A stretch of DNA of 64,000 nt from Trichuris trichiura (taxonomy: Eukaryota; Nematoda; Enoplea; Trichinellida; Trichuridae), in assembly GCA_037903355.1 (NCBI GenBank), contig JBAJFE010000041.1, positions 310,001 through 374,000 on the forward strand, written 5' to 3'. Positions within the stretch are counted from its first letter, which is position 1. Each line of letters opens with the position of its first letter. The notes under the pieces are model-generated. The model saw only the letters and a list, made by a program, of their open reading frames with translations. It had not been told where the DNA came from and searched no databases. Positions 11,401 to 24,505 of this stretch are shown piece by piece. The position numbers and the translations under genes are program-made.

Positions 11401-13572
11401 ATGGCGGACGGCAACGGTTTTCTTGAAAGATTTGTTATACTTGTAGCGCCTCGCTATCGGGAGACATACTCTTCGACACGTTTTCATTTATTGTTAAGAA
11501 TGAAACAGAAAACAATTATTCTCAAGTTTCCTACTTCATAATTTAATCTGCATTTCCACCAGACCTGATACTGTAATATGATTCTCAAGACCTATATCAA
11601 AATCAACGAGTTGGGCAACACCAGCAGTGCAAGTTCCCGAACTTCTGAATTCTCTTCTTTTATACAGACTCAATAAACGGTTTTATTCTGTACTAAGCAT
11701 TAATTTTATAAAAGCGGCATAACCAGTTAGACAGAATTCACTTCAGCCGGTCAGCTTCAGAGAGGCGAGTTGTTTCTCAGTACCTTGTTGCTTATACATA
11801 ATATTTACAGCGACTGAGCTGACTTTTAAGTACTTCCGAAATATTCGGACGAATGATGTTGTCTTTGAGGTAACGGCAAAAGCTATCGCTGATATATTTT
11901 CCTAATAATAACTCATCCATTTGTTTTAATTACAAAATACAGGAAACAACGGTTAAAAAGCGGTAATATAATGCAATATGAAAAACATAACATTGATTTA
12001 TTAAATCCCATGTCTATAGTAACCACTTAAACTTTCAGGTTTACTTGTCGAAACAGGAGTTATGGAATATGCAAACGAACATAGGACGGACGCAAGTTTT
12101 CAGCTTTTTTAAATCAAATTCTTTTGCCTTAGGGGGAAGTTGCTGTATTACATTAAGAAACTGAACGTGTTCCTAACCATTCTGCCTATAGATGCCTGAA
12201 GAGAAGAAAGTAACCGCCGGCATTCTGCTTCATGGCGAATAGTTTCATAACGTATGATTAATCGTGTGCTTAAAGGCGAATTCCTCGTCTGTGAAGGTTG
12301 ACTTTCTTCAGAAACTATTGAACTTAAGCTTTATGCTGTCATTACTGCCACGTCAAATGTCGTGCTCTGAGGCATTCCTTTTGCTGCTGGTCAATGCACG
12401 GTCGGGAAGTTGCGTGACAAGTGGTTTAAAGAACTTTCGCCACCGACTGGCACTCTCCAAGATTGTGTAATTGCTCAGACAATTCCAACAGAGCTTTCTG
12501 TAAATTATTTCATTTTTGAAATGGCTTTTGCCCCTTTGAATGTCACCTTTCATTTACGATTAAAGTGTGAGTATTGTAAGACTTGGGACGACCGGGTGTC
12601 GGACATTGTCGAGATGTTACGCTTACGCTTACAAAAGATTGTAAATCCTTTGCTTGCCTTGTAGACGTCAATATTGCGCACGTGGGGACAGTACACCTTT
12701 AACGCCACGCAATTTTCGACGGATGTAACTTTTTCCGAAAGCTGTAGACTTCTTTTATTTATAATTTTTCTTTTGCTATCGACTGGTTTTCTAAACTTTT
12801 CTTTTGCAATTTAATTATGGATAAGAGATGCAACATCTGATTCAATAAGTCAGCTACTAGGTAGGCTAAGCCATTTAATTTCTGGAGCAGGAAGTCATAC
12901 TTTCCAAGTGTAGTCATTTAGTATATTTCGCTCTGCGTACATCGTGGACAGCCGTTTTAGGCAAACTGATCAGTTGTTTGCTCATTAAAATATGCAAATT
13001 AGCCGTGGCAGCTCTCTCAAGAAGAACAAGTTTTCGGCAACCCGCTGCGGGTGGAGCTTTTAGGTTTCAACAAGTTTTGCTGTCAAACTTATAATTCCAT
13101 TGTTTCTTAATTTTTTTCTTTTCCAACTTTTTACGCGCTTTTTGCCTAATTGAATTTTCGCGTCTCTCTCAGCTCCATCGGTTTACGATTTTTATCGAAT
13201 TAATCGATTCTAGGAAATCACATTTCTCGAGAAATCATACAGCTTTGCGAATTGATCAGTGAATTCGGTGACCCCCAACCGGACGGAACTGTGACAATTA
13301 CTTTTGGGAAGTTGTTCGACGTTTATACGTACGTGTCAGACAAGGTAGGCAAGTGATTCTCTTCAACGGTTGTCCGTTATGTTCATTATGACCATTTTTA
13401 TGTGGTTGGAATGTTGCTCAGAGCTCGACGGCATAAGATTGTCGATTTCGCTGGGGAAATGCTTTACCAACGGCAAGACGAAAATGTTATAATCAGAATG
13501 CTTCTACCAATGGAGAAGATTCGATCGATGTACACTCAGTCCAACGACCCTGCTCTCTGTCTTAAACATTAA
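8491..13572 (+). CDS. Costars-domain protein (ABRA/STARS C-terminal family)
   Basis: Join of 8491-8659, 13214-13344 and about 13402-13572; 156 residues. Exon 1 has the linker that precedes Costars domains in ABRA proteins (DPDYGRPKHGSLTEKR, about residues 38-53). Exons 2 and 3 give the domain: HISREIIQLCELISEFG, then TITFGKLFDVYTYVSDK, then VVGMLLRARRHKIVDFAGEM. ABRA/STARS proteins bind actin and act in Rho/SRF signalling in muscle; small Costars proteins affect actin dynamics. That role here is inferred from family. Intron 1 is 4.55 kb with a normal donor and acceptor. Intron 2 starts GTAGGC at 13345, but the family match resumes at GTG (13402) straight after TTTTTAT, so the acceptor reads AT instead of AG. 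No AG nearby keeps the frame. The stop at 13570 is followed by AATAAA at 13903. Confidence 0.85.
8660..13213 (+). other. Large first intron of the Costars gene
   Basis: Begins GTGAATATC, ends TCGATTCTAG. It is AT-rich and contains only short chance open frames (8915-9118 minus, 8956-9207 plus, 10362-10595 plus, 12264-12664 plus) without recognisable domains. An ATGCAAAT octamer lies at 12992-12999. I see no nested gene or transposon in it. Confidence 0.6.
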
Positions 13573-13902
13573 GGAAACGAATCTCGTTACGGAAGTTGCC
13601 CAAATGGCTAATAGTTGCAAATATGCTAATTAATCGTTTACCAGCAACGTGAGCACTTCTGTCAGCTTGTGCAGTCTACATAAAAATGTAGAACGCCTCA
13701 TTATCCGAGATTCAAGAAAAGTAATTCTCAATGGGAAGTGAAATTTCGTTGTTAACTGTTTACCTGAGGCGTATGTAAAAAGAAGCCGGCAAGCAATTTT
13801 GTTTATAACGTGCCACCGATAAGGTCACGTTTTAAAGCACTGAGTTAAGATTAATTCTGTTTGCTGAAAGCGGCGCACAAATGCTTACTTATCCCATGTG
13901 CA

Positions 13903-13950
13903 AATAAATCAGTAGCCTTAAACATTGCTCTATTGCCAAGCAATTTTATT
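13903..13950. terminator. Opposed polyadenylation signals of two convergent genes
   Basis: AATAAA on + at 13903-13908 lies 331 bp after the Costars stop. AATAAA on - at 13945-13950 lies 457 bp after the calcium-sensor stop. If both are used, the two 3' UTRs overlap by only a few tens of bases. Assignment is by position only. Confidence 0.4.
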
Positions 13951-14406
13951 GTTTTTAAAATGTCATGCGGTTTCGCAGGCTCACAGTGCGCTTCTAAGAA
14001 TAAAAGTGTCTAATGAGGCCAGAATGTCATTCCATTGTTCTGCAAGCATTCCTGCAGCAGATGAATTGTTTTACTGATTGGGTAAGCTTGAAATGAATGC
14101 ATTGAGCTAGCAGTGTGAAACAACAGTTGTTGCGGTGATGCCTTTGTCGCCCGCCGCATTTGTAAAACTGAGAAGTGTCAAACGTAGTGTCAATTGGAAA
14201 ACATCGAAAAAGGCTCTAAACTGTGATGACAAAAGCATCGCGTAGGCGGCTCTTCTTTCATCTTATACCGATTATGCTTAGCGGCAACGGGGACATTACG
14301 TTTCAATCGATCTTCGTAAAGAGATGCATCAGCATTAGGCAAAAAGGAAACGTTAAATTGCGTTATTTTACAACAGCTTGTAGCGTATCTAAGTGATGAA
14401 ACTGTT

Positions 14407-15099
14407 TCATTTCTTCATATCATTGGTGAGGATTTGGAATAGCTCTTTGTCTGCAAGGCAGCCGTCGACAAATTCTTTTAGCGTCAACTCTTTATCGCCG
14501 TCTGAGTCCATTTTTTCGAAAATCATTTTTGCTCTGCGATGAGGAGAATCCTCAGTGGAACGCGCCACATCCGGACCGAGCATGTCATATATAGCCTTGG
14601 CGAGAAATTAAAAATAGGCAGTTTGCCCAACTAAAACTTCACACGTGCATACCTCAATTATGCGCACCATTTCCTTCTCGTCAATGGTACCATTTCCGTC
14701 AATATCGTACATACGGAACGCCCACTCCAACTTCTTTTCAGGCGTACCGCTGGATGTAACGTTGATAGCCAAAAGAAACTCTTTGAAATCAATGAAGCCT
14801 GAATTGTCTGTATCAAAGGTGCGGAAGACGTGCTCACAAAAGGCCTCTGCCGAGCCGGATGGAAAAAAGTCTTTATACACTTTTATGAACTGATCCTTCG
14901 TCAGGTGACCTTTGGGGCAGTCTTGCTAAAGTTGGCATGGTCAGCTTTCAAGGGAATGGATGAATAGGCTAACGCTGCCAACACTTACCACAAAACCTTT
15001 GTACCATTCTTTGATTTGTTCTTCCGTAAAATTCGTGTTCTTCTTCAAAAACTCCAAATCGTCTTTAGTAAGCTTCGGTCTGCTACTTTTTGCGCCCAT
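14407..15099 (-). CDS. ncs-2: Neuronal calcium sensor protein, NCS-2-like (recoverin/VILIP/hippocalcin family)
   Basis: Three exons on -: 15099-14989, 14925-14653 and 14595-14407; 190 residues, the usual family length. Introns of 63 and 57 bp are GT-AG and phase 0. The protein starts MGAKSS, a myristoylation site. EF-hand 1 is disabled by the family's CPxG insert (CPKG, residues 40-43). EF2 (D75-E86), EF3 (D111-E122) and EF4 (D158-E169) keep D/D/N-S-D and E ligand positions; EF4 has K163 where the loop glycine normally sits. The stretch [20 protein letters not shown] resembles nematode NCS-2 more than NCS-1, judged from memory of the families. Such proteins bind membranes on calcium entry and regulate receptors, kinases and channels, mainly in neurons. 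The gene is tail-to-tail with the Costars gene. Orthology to ncs-2 specifically is inferred. Confidence 0.93.
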
Positions 15100-17040
15100 A
15101 TACGTTGGTGGAAATAGTAAACGATTCTATAAAAGGTTATGCCGTTGACAAAGAACGGGCAGACAGATTTGTCATTTTCACGCGGTTTGCGGAAAATGTT
15201 TATTTTGTCCTTTGAACACTCGGCTTTCCAAAGCGGGAAAAGCCATTGCCGGTAGTTTAGCTTTTACGTTGCCGTTCTGCCTTTCGGCTCATGAGCAAAA
15301 GCGTCTGCGAGAGGTTAGAACAGCGCCTGTTAAAATAGCCAACCGGAAACACAATCATTCAGTAACAAGTGCGCAACAACGGAAGAAAAATGAGGAGTCT
15401 ATCGGCTAAATTCAGTTTAGCTGAATTAGTATTCCCTTTCACGGTCGATGGCATCCATCGGTCGGTTTTTTTGCGCACGTAATTGGAGCGGCTTAGGACT
15501 CCTTCGTGTTCTGTTCCTCTAATGAATACCACGAGAAGTAAACGCTTTTTTGCAGCCAGTCTTGGCCGGAAGTGTTTCGCATGAAAAACAAATTTCCCCC
15601 CATTACAAATGGCTGAATCATCTTTGCCGAACAAGACAGCGCTGTATAAAGCACTTCTTTTCGGCAGGATTGAGTAAACTTTCCTTCAGACGCCAAATTT
15701 AATTAAATGGCTGAGACACTGTGCTGCTATGCAGCAGAAGCAGCGCGGCTAGGCGGTCGGTTTCCCTTAACGTTAACATTTAAGGAAATGGATTTCTGGA
15801 AGCATTCCTTTCTGGAATAACGACTGCTTAATAAGGAGCTGACACTGCAGCTTCATGCTGCAGTACATAGCTGCATCTCTGTTGAACACGGGGACAAAAC
15901 CACGCCTCATAGCGTGAATCATTGCCCTTTCAGCATCTGGAATCGCAAACAGACTAAAATGAAACTTGTCGCTTTAACGAAGTTTTTTCCCACTAGCCTT
16001 AATGCCATTAGTGCAACATAGAAAAGAGTACGTTGGCTCTTCAGCCTTTTTCCTCGCTGTTGATTAATGACATGCTTGGAGATCACACTATGAAAAAAGG
16101 TGTGTGCAGTGATGCGCGGAGAATTATCAAATTTTAAAAATGAAACAATTAGAAACTTTGGTAGATTGGTGCTCCACGGAAATGCGCAACGCTCATCAAT
16201 TTATGCAGCTCCTCTTCCTATCGCTCCAGCTGAGATGTCGTAAAAATTGGACAACAACTTATGGCCCCACTTAGGCTGAACAGCCGTTTCTGGGTTTGCA
16301 AAGATGCTCACATGCAGCAGACAAAGCATTTCTGCGCAGTTGCTGCTTTTCAGGCGATTCAAATGATCGTTAGGCAAGAAAAAGTTTTCTTTCTTTCTTA
16401 TATTTCAACTTCGATGCGATCAGTAAACAGGAGGAGAAGACGCTCAACAAAAATACATCGCCTATAAGGCAATGTATACTATTTGTCTAAAAGTACCTGA
16501 GTACTCGGTAGGCATTGCCCCTGAGCTTATTTTATTTGAATTACGACAGCTTACTCCGTCGCATGAAAATAACTGACTAAAAAATGTTCTATTACTGTGA
16601 GTTGGTCAGCCGATCCAAATGGTTTCAAAGCAGCGCGTGATTTTAAAAACTTTAATTTTGTGGTTCCTTTTAAGCTCTAAATATTTCTACCAATCAACAA
16701 CCTTTCATTTGTATAAACAACCGTCGTTCTTTTACCAAAAAGCTGACCTCACCAACTAACTTTGAAAATTTAAATAAAGTGTCGACGTGGCACCGCAGGC
16801 TTTTATGTTCTTCGTAACTGCAACTCAATTCCGAATTATTGCATGATGAAGAATCTGTTTAACTGAAATGCCAGTAAACTATTTGGCGTTACCCTTCCGG
16901 TTCATTCTGGTCAGGGTGCCTTTGCAATTTGCATCAGGGAGTTGAACATTTTCAAACACTGCTTACTGTGTTGTGCGATATATAACGCTGAATCACCTTA
17001 TGCAGTGAAAGATTAAATTTCTATTTGCAATGTTTAATTT
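15100..17040. other. Upstream of the calcium-sensor gene; no identifiable gene
   Basis: Likely contains the promoter of the minus-strand calcium sensor, but no clear TATA box lies on that strand. Open frames at 15212-15409 (+), 15359-15696 (-, two frames) and 16261-16467 (+) have no recognisable features. Confidence 0.4.
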
Positions 17041-17046
17041 ATGCTC

Positions 17047-17110
17047 ATGATGATTATCTATATTATTATTATCTATATTATCTATATTATTATTATTATT
17101 ATTATTATTT
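17047..17110. repeat. (ATT)n microsatellite
   Basis: ATTATT and TATCTATATT blocks leading into about eight ATT units. Frames translated across it give Y- or N-rich runs and are not genes. Confidence 0.9.
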
Positions 17111-18370
17111 CCCGCTTCTACGTGTAAAGTGCAGGATAAATGAACTATCAGTTCTGTGTGCAGGAGCACACCACCGTCAGTCTGATAATATGCTTCTTGC
17201 ACGAAATTTTATCAACCTTTGAATATAAACTAAATGTCCGGTTGTAATTGTTAGAACATTTGCTATAAAGGCTAGATGCGTGTACATGCAAGAACATTGT
17301 TCTTCCGCTTCCCTATCAGGATTGATGAAGCCGCTACGAGCGATAGAGCTAACCAGAACTGCAGCACGACATCTTATTAAGGCTCGAGGCAGCTTCTTTG
17401 AAACTTCACAATGGAAACGCTGCCAAGTTGTACTTGGCAAAAAAGAGGAACAACTAGTTTCGTTCATCAAAACTTTGGTGAGTTTTATCGACTGCCAAAT
17501 ATAGGGACAGTAAATTCAACGTCTATACATTCGCCCCCGATCAAGTTGGAACGACGCTAGTATAAATATTTATTGGATGAATAAAGGCCATATGCTGGTG
17601 GTACATTAAACGCAGGCTGTTCCAAAGAAGGTAAAGTAAAAATAGCTAGAATTACAGAGCGTAGACTCACGAACAGAATTTCAACTGTGTTTACGAATAA
17701 CGCATTAGACGTCCTATCTCTCAGGATCTCTAACTTAAAAGTCACTAATTTTTTAATAAGCAATATTCCTAGCCTTCAGCTACGTTCGACTACTTAAAAT
17801 AAAAGGAATGACTATTTATTATTGGTTATGACCTAAAAAAGACATGTCTGAAGTTGTCTTCGTCAAAGTGAGTAACTGTGGCTAGAGGACGCTTGTTTAA
17901 AATTATGGACCAGCTGGACCTCACAAGCCAGAATAAGCAATAAGAAACAATTCTGTCCTGTTTGGGCGGGAAAAGGGGAAAAGCAATTGCATCTTTGGTG
18001 AACGGTAGCAATTCTTTTCTTTTTTCGGGAAGCGCTGGAAAACCGCCGCGGTCTTTTCCTAAACTTGCATAGTTCCTTTGGCGAATGATAAAAAAGGGAA
18101 CCCGTTTGAAGCAAACAAGCGGATTGATTTTTCCGAATGCAATCACGCCAGTTGGGATTTCAAAGAAAGTCGAACCTTAGTTTAAGAGAGTAGCGCAAAG
18201 GTCAGTGAAGACAAGTAGAATGGGCAAATTAATCAACCGTACTGGGCCATTTTCCTTCTCTCAGCGGGGCGCTTGGTTAAATTAAACGAAACTGACGGTC
18301 AATTAGCAACAGGCGATGAAGGCAAAGAAAGGCAGACCACCATCGTGTGGGCAACCGTTGAAAAAAAGCC
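17111..18370. other. No identifiable gene
   Basis: Overlapping short frames on both strands (17177-17504, 17557-17763, 17826-18146), none convincing. GGCGGGAAAA occurs at 17965-17974 within a 19-bp stretch that recurs at 38057. Confidence 0.4.
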
Positions 18371-18376
18371 AAATAA

Positions 18377-18601
18377 TCACTCTCCACTACCTTTCTTGTT
18401 CATCGATCCGACCAGTGCGATCCAGTTTCCGGCAATGGCAATAATTTGTTGAATTGCCAGTTCGCTAATTGTTCCAATATCCGCAATGGGACAAGTCCAG
18501 TCGCGCGAAACTATTCGACCAAAAAACATCGCCATCTCATCAGCTGTTGCCCCAACGTATATCGCTACGTATTTGAAAGCTATTTCCAATGGACCAACTA
18601 A
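18377..18601 (-). CDS. Candidate exon of an unidentified minus-strand gene
   Basis: An open frame follows a possible acceptor (GTGAGGCAG, then TTAGTTGG) at 18601. It ends either at a donor-like AAAG/GTAGTG near 18391 or at TGA 18377-18379. Codon choice looks coding-like: balanced residues, few FLS runs, segments such as FKYVAIYVGATADEM and TISELAIQQIIAIAGNW. It has no transmembrane segment. I do not recognise the family. A second coding-like frame lies upstream on the same strand at about 18890-19072, so the two could be exons of one gene. This is inference from composition only. Confidence 0.3.
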   Translation of the reverse strand, partial: LVGPLEIAFKYVAIYVGATADEMAMFFGRIVSRDWTCPIADIGTISELAIQQIIAIAGNWIALVGSMNKKGSGE

Positions 18602-18889
18602 CTGCCTCACATGAAGAATATTCAAAGACTTACGAGCGACACAGCAAAAGTATTAATAGACGCGACAATTCATCACCATTGTAAATGGTTAAAGAGAAAC
18701 ACCTCCTTTCGTACGAAAACAAACGAAACGAGCGAAGCATCAATGATAAAATTGATTTTACACGATTCCAATGAGCTCACAACTGGGCTTTCATGAAGCA
18801 ACAAAACTTAGGCTGAACACTTTTTTAAAAGGGAATATCCAAAAATGGTCAGCAGTAAATAAGCGGTCTATAATTTTGGAAACTACTTC

Positions 18890-19072
18890 AACCTGACAAT
18901 AAAATCTAACCGCTGTAGTGTACGTATCTTTTGCAATCGTCACTTCAGCATTCAAAATGATAACCGATACGCCTAAGCGGAAAGTGATGGGAACATATTC
19001 ATGCTTTGGCAGATGCTGTTGAAATCTGTGAAGTCCACGTGAAAACGGCTGGCTAAACGTGCACATTGGCAT
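18890..19072 (-). CDS. Candidate exon upstream of the 18.4 kb frame, unidentified
   Basis: The minus frame starts with ATG at 19072 and reads MPMCTFSQPFSRGLH, then a V/I/T-rich stretch suggesting beta strands, ending near YCQ at a GTTGAA that could be a weak donor. No family is recognised. The frame extends to 18791 but turns F/L/S-rich past 18890. It is a candidate only because of its composition and its position before the frame at 18377-18601. Confidence 0.2.
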
Positions 19073-19099
19073 TTCGCGGCGAGTTATAAGTACTTAACT

Positions 19100-22000
19100 A
19101 CGAAACGGCCAAACAAAAGCAAAAGTAAACGACAAAGGCTTAAAATCAGTCTAGCGGACAGAGCAAAATCCTTCAGCAGCATATGTGCACTTTTCGATGG
19201 GGAAAAATGCCCATACGAATGGATATTCTTTTTTAAGCAAACTCTTTAGCTTGATTATTCGTTTAACTATTTCAAAGAGATAACGAAGGAGTAAAACACG
19301 CTTCGATAAGCTTCATATGAAAAAAAGCTTATTTCGTTCGAACGTCTCTTTTCGCGCGCTACTGCGGCTCAGCATGCCGTCAGGAGTTTGTATCACGTAA
19401 CAAAAGTTCGCGGCATTCAACTTACTGTCTGTTAGAAGGAAAGCCCGTTGGGAAATCACCTTTGCTTGGGTAGGATTCCCTGAAATGCGTGAGGCGTTGA
19501 AAACATGCCGAAGGGAAAGTGCAATGAGAAAGCAACTTTTCATGCGTCACGTGACAGGAATTCCGATTAGTATGGCATATGCTATGATGAAGTTAGATAA
19601 TAAGAAAGCATCTCGCTTAGATTGGCCAAGGAGCACCAGGATCTTGAGAGCAAACGCCAACAACTCGCCAGTGTGTAATTCTATGACATCTCGGGAGCCT
19701 TGTGTTTCCGGACTTGCGAGCAATTATCAAACTTAATTTAGTTCATTCAAACAGGCTTCCCTTTGTCCGCTGACGACTTCATTGCAAAAACGTAAATTTC
19801 TTTAGGCGCTGTCAATTGATGCGTCGTTTTAACGAGCTGCTGATTAGAGCTTATTTACCAGCGGAATGGAGCCTTACGTGACGTGACGCGGCAGTGTGGC
19901 CCAAAATTATTGACACAATCGCTACTGTTTATGGTCTTTTCCCCTTTCGCGCTCTGTTTCCGAGAAAACCCCAAAAGATGAGATCTACGACTGTTCACAC
20001 ACGCCTTCTATAGACTTTTGTTCTCCACAGTTTCCATAATGAAGTTAGCTGTTAGGCACGCGTCAATCTTTCTTCGCTGCTTGGCGACAAAGTGACCAAA
20101 ATAATAAATTATTAATACCATAGGGCAAGTGTTGAATGCTTTTTTCGCAAGCAGTAAGTTGAAAGTTAAATTAAAGATTACGCTTTGTATGTGCATCGCT
20201 TCCCTGAAGAATTACAAAGGCGAAATTTAAGACTGAATGAAAGTGGAATTAAAGCTGAGCCACCGCTGTTCGAATGGAAATTTTGCGGCACATACTTTAA
20301 CACTGAAATTATGGGAAAATAAATTATTGCAACTGATGAATAAAGACTTGTTAAGGAAAATCGAGGTTTCCTAAATTCACAAATGCTAAAGTTTTAACAT
20401 GCTGAGTTGTTCGCAGTCAGAATGGCGATGTAGGCAAGGAAAAACAACTTAAGCTCCACCTCAATTTGGTTTAAAGCTAATGGCAAGCACCGTGTGCTTT
20501 ACGAGGACATATTTTTTCAGACGGTTTGCTCGACACCAAAAGCTAAGCTTCTCTGACAACCATCAGATTCGACTCAATAATTTACCAAAGACAAACCAGC
20601 TAGCGTAGTTCAATTGATTAAAAGAGTTTCAAGTCTCGCCGCGGTTGACTCGAATGGTTAGAACGGAAAAACGTAAAGCGAAACTGTTTAACCGCTTTTT
20701 CAACAAATCAATACATCAACGAAAATTTGCATAAGAATATCCTATTACCATTACAGGAAAGGGTGGCGGCGATTTATTGCAAGCTTCGACAACTAAAGCA
20801 GTCAGCTTGTTCAGACGCTCTTTCCATGCCTAACTAATGAAGAAAAGACCGCTGACCGAGCCGATGTCATCGTGAATAGCGCGTTTAGCTTTAAAGCATT
20901 TCCATGATAAAGTTTTGCATTCGGAAACAGAAAAGTATTCACTTTTTGCCTAAGGCTTATGGCAACGATTACTTACCGCTGCCTTGTTATTTTGTGTAAA
21001 TTTGACTTGCGCTAAGCTAATGGCCATCTTTGGGCTGTTTGCAACAGAAGCATTTTTCCATATAAAGTTCAAGCCTTGCAATCAAAGCAGCTGCCTTATT
21101 TGGCGACTAAAAAGCTTCCCAACGACGGTACAGAAAAGATAACGCTTGGAACCGTCCTTTAACGTTTAATAAAAATTATAACAGCCACGATGAAGTGAGT
21201 AACTTCAAAACGGTTTATCAGCGCGGTCTCCTTTGTTCAACAGTTCTGTAGGCTAATAGAATTGCGCTCCCTTCCGAAGGTATATGACAATATAAGCCCA
21301 AGTTATTAAATTTACAATTCAGGCAAAAAAAGCAGCCCATCTTGTTAGCCACGCGTAGGTCTGTAATGTAGTGTTGTCAGATAAAATTTAAAGTACCGTG
21401 CCGGCAATATCCGAGCATGAATGGAACACACGACACTAAATGGGTGCATTAATAGAGTCGGCAAATTTACTACAAAGCACTGCCGCTCCTTCAGTTTTTA
21501 AACGCCGCTGCATAGATCAAATTGTCTAACGAGCAGCTCAGCAACATTTAAAAAAAGACTACGCGCTAGTTTTGGTTCCTCAACAACGAACGGTGGCTCG
21601 TCAGGTGGCACAATGGAATCAAAATAGCTCAAACGAACAAGCTCGCCTGTTCAGCTTCCGTCGTGGCGAAACATTCGCGTAGATGGAGGCGGTTATCAAT
21701 TAAATAGCAGCAGAGCGGTTAATCCAGGCCTAGATTAACGCATAATTCGTTCGGTATCGACATTTCGCATTTCCTGGTTCACAATTAACGAAGCACGTCT
21801 AGTAAGAATTACTGCGCCTCAGCCGCACCATTCAACGCTGGTTAGTTGGGCTACGGAGGCTCACTTTCTCAGCGACTGCACCCAATTGTTATTATGCATA
21901 TCAGCGCATGCGCATGCCTCTATGAGTCATAAAAAGAGCTAATCATGCTCCTTTAAGCTTTAGATGACACTAACCTCAGAGAAAGCTGTTATGAAAAGCC

Positions 22001-24500
22001 TTATCAATGTAGACGTAGCAGCCTTACAAATAAAGCATTGTATAATTATCTACATATGTAAACTGACAACGACTCATTGCTTGGATTCCCATGAAAGTCA
22101 GATGATTAAATGCCTCCAGGCCTATCATCGTTCAACTACAATGCTGTGTAGCATTTTGCAAGAGATGAGCTCGTCGAAATGTCAATCACGCGGTTTGACG
22201 GCTATTGCTTGCCATTTACGCGCTTCCTTTAGGACAGGTCAAATTCTGGCAAGTTCGATGGGCTCATTATTGTCTCCATAGTCGGCATTGCTTCGTTCGA
22301 AAGAAGACGCATTAGGTTACAATTTTCGTTTTTAGAGGCAATTAAGCTGCTCATAAAACAAAGACGTTGCGTGATTTACCGCTCATGCGTTGACCATAAA
22401 TGGTCGCGTTTAAGGTGAAAAAGGCGAACTCAGTATTGCTACCCGCGCGGCAAAGAACAGGTCAGTGGAGCAAGCAATTGACGAAATTACACGGACTCAG
22501 GTTGGCCTGCGCAAAAGTTACACCAAAGAATTCAAGGAAAACATTTTCATGAATAATATATACATATATATATCCAACGAGTACATCCCAAAAAATAAAA
22601 GTTTACGTTGAACAACGGGACAAGCTAAATGACCAATGTTGGAAGAGAAGAAAAAGAACGCACCTGCAGTCCGCTGGGACAAGGTGATAAGATCGGCAGT
22701 TAAATTCAATCACCTAAGTGATATGTTGAAAAGTTGTTTAATATTTAGCACTTCACAAGGGCTTCCCGGTTGAAAGTAATTTGATTTATTGATTTCCACG
22801 CGAACAAGAAAAGCGGACGTCGTCGTCGTCGTCCAAATGGACAGAATCGAATACCGCCGCACTAAATGCTTGCTGTGGGCACATTACTGCTGCCAGTTTT
22901 GCTTGGAGATCAAATGGCAACCACTTAGTGCCAAGCGGACGAAACAAATATGACAATGGGGAGAAGCTAGTGGCCAAAGCCATTCAGCCTTACCAATCTG
23001 CTCATCTACAAATGGTTTACCTGACCAAGAAAGGAAAAACAATGCTCTTAAGTGCGGTCTATCACTTGCAGCTTCAGTACAGCTTGGAGTAATGTTTATA
23101 TCTTTATGCGCTATAACAAGTTGGCTAAGAAAAACACTTTGCTTCTTTCCATGCCAAATCTTCTAAATGTTATAAGCAGCTGGACTCAGGAACATTTTTT
23201 TAAAAAATTACTTAATTATATGCCTCAAGCATTCATTTGGAAAATATAAGCACAGACTGTTCGGAGGAATTAAAAAATATATTGTCCATCGTAAGCTTCG
23301 AGTGTGACGAATCCTTTCCCACCAACGTAAAGCTTACAACTATCTGAACTTCTTGGCAAGTCATATTACCTCGTAACGTCTTTGACATAAAGGACAGTGA
23401 ACCTCAAGACTTCGCCTTCCGATCACCTATGCTAGCCCTCGACCCATCTCAGGTCGACTTATAAATAATATAATGAACACAACGCGTACCGGTATGCTAA
23501 TACAGCTTGGCAACCTATTACTTCCCTGAACATAGGTGCATTTGCTACAAGCGCTCAAGACCACCTTCCTGAGGAATCAGTGAAATAAGCCTCTAGTAGG
23601 CCCAAAACATTGCCGCTTGTGAAAACAACGTTCTCTTTACGAATAGTGACTATTCTCGCCTGGTTGAGCGAATGTTCAAAGGTTAAAACCTGTAGTTAGT
23701 TTTCTCCAACCGAACGGCCCCTACGAAAAGTCCCAACCAAAGAAAGTGTGAGTGAATCATGTATTGATGACGAATTATTGCAATTTCATTAAGAAGGCAC
23801 AATTTGAATCAAAATCTTCAATAAAGCCGTTAAACCGCTTTCTCTCTTTAGTACCGTCATACTTGCATAAGTAGGTTATCTTATATCATATTATATTAAT
23901 ATATATCATGCAAGTTTATTTATTACTATTAATATATATACTTGCATTTATGTTAATGTATTTTTCGAAACTCATTTGGTTTTGTCCTCAGCGATAAGAT
24001 GGCAAGGCTTGTTTTCTTTAAGTATCGAAAGTACTGATCGTTTGCTCAATATGAGCAAGGGGAAGAATAATCTGTTTTTTACGTTAACACAAACTGCAGA
24101 AGACCCTCCGTGCGTACAGTTTTTTAATACATGCACATATTTGCGTATACGTCTGTACAAAGCGTACACAGTTGCCCTTATGACGTAACTTCATAATGAG
24201 CTAAAAGAGTTAGGCACTATTACGTCATGACGACTCTGCTTTTTTTTGCGCCTTGTGACATAGACCTTATGAAAGGTCAACCAACTCAAGCTATTACTAC
24301 TCGGCCAGTTGCTCAGCGCTCCACCTTTGAAGAACTTTTGACGCCACTTGTTTCACCCAAGATTATCTTACTTATGCTTTATGCAAAACTGTCAAGCTGG
24401 CGTATGAATACTGATAAAAGTATTCGCATAAGCGAGATTAAAAAGTGCCATATTTTTCGGCAGCGAACGCTCTGACAGTTGGTGACATCTTCGAAGCCTC
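19100..24500. other. Long stretch without an identifiable gene
   Basis: AT-rich sequence with chance frames on both strands (for example 19313-19543 minus, 21964-22281 plus, 22786-22983 minus, 23976-24188 plus). A TA-rich patch at 23880-23950 holds two near copies of a TTAATATATAT-(A/C)...GCAAG segment, partly inverted. I see no transposase, reverse transcriptase or RNA gene. Confidence 0.4.
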
Positions 24501-24505
24501 TACAG

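Noticed and set aside
15128..15136. TATAAAAGG on the plus strand
   Set aside because: No gene follows on the plus strand; the adjacent calcium-sensor gene is on the other strand.
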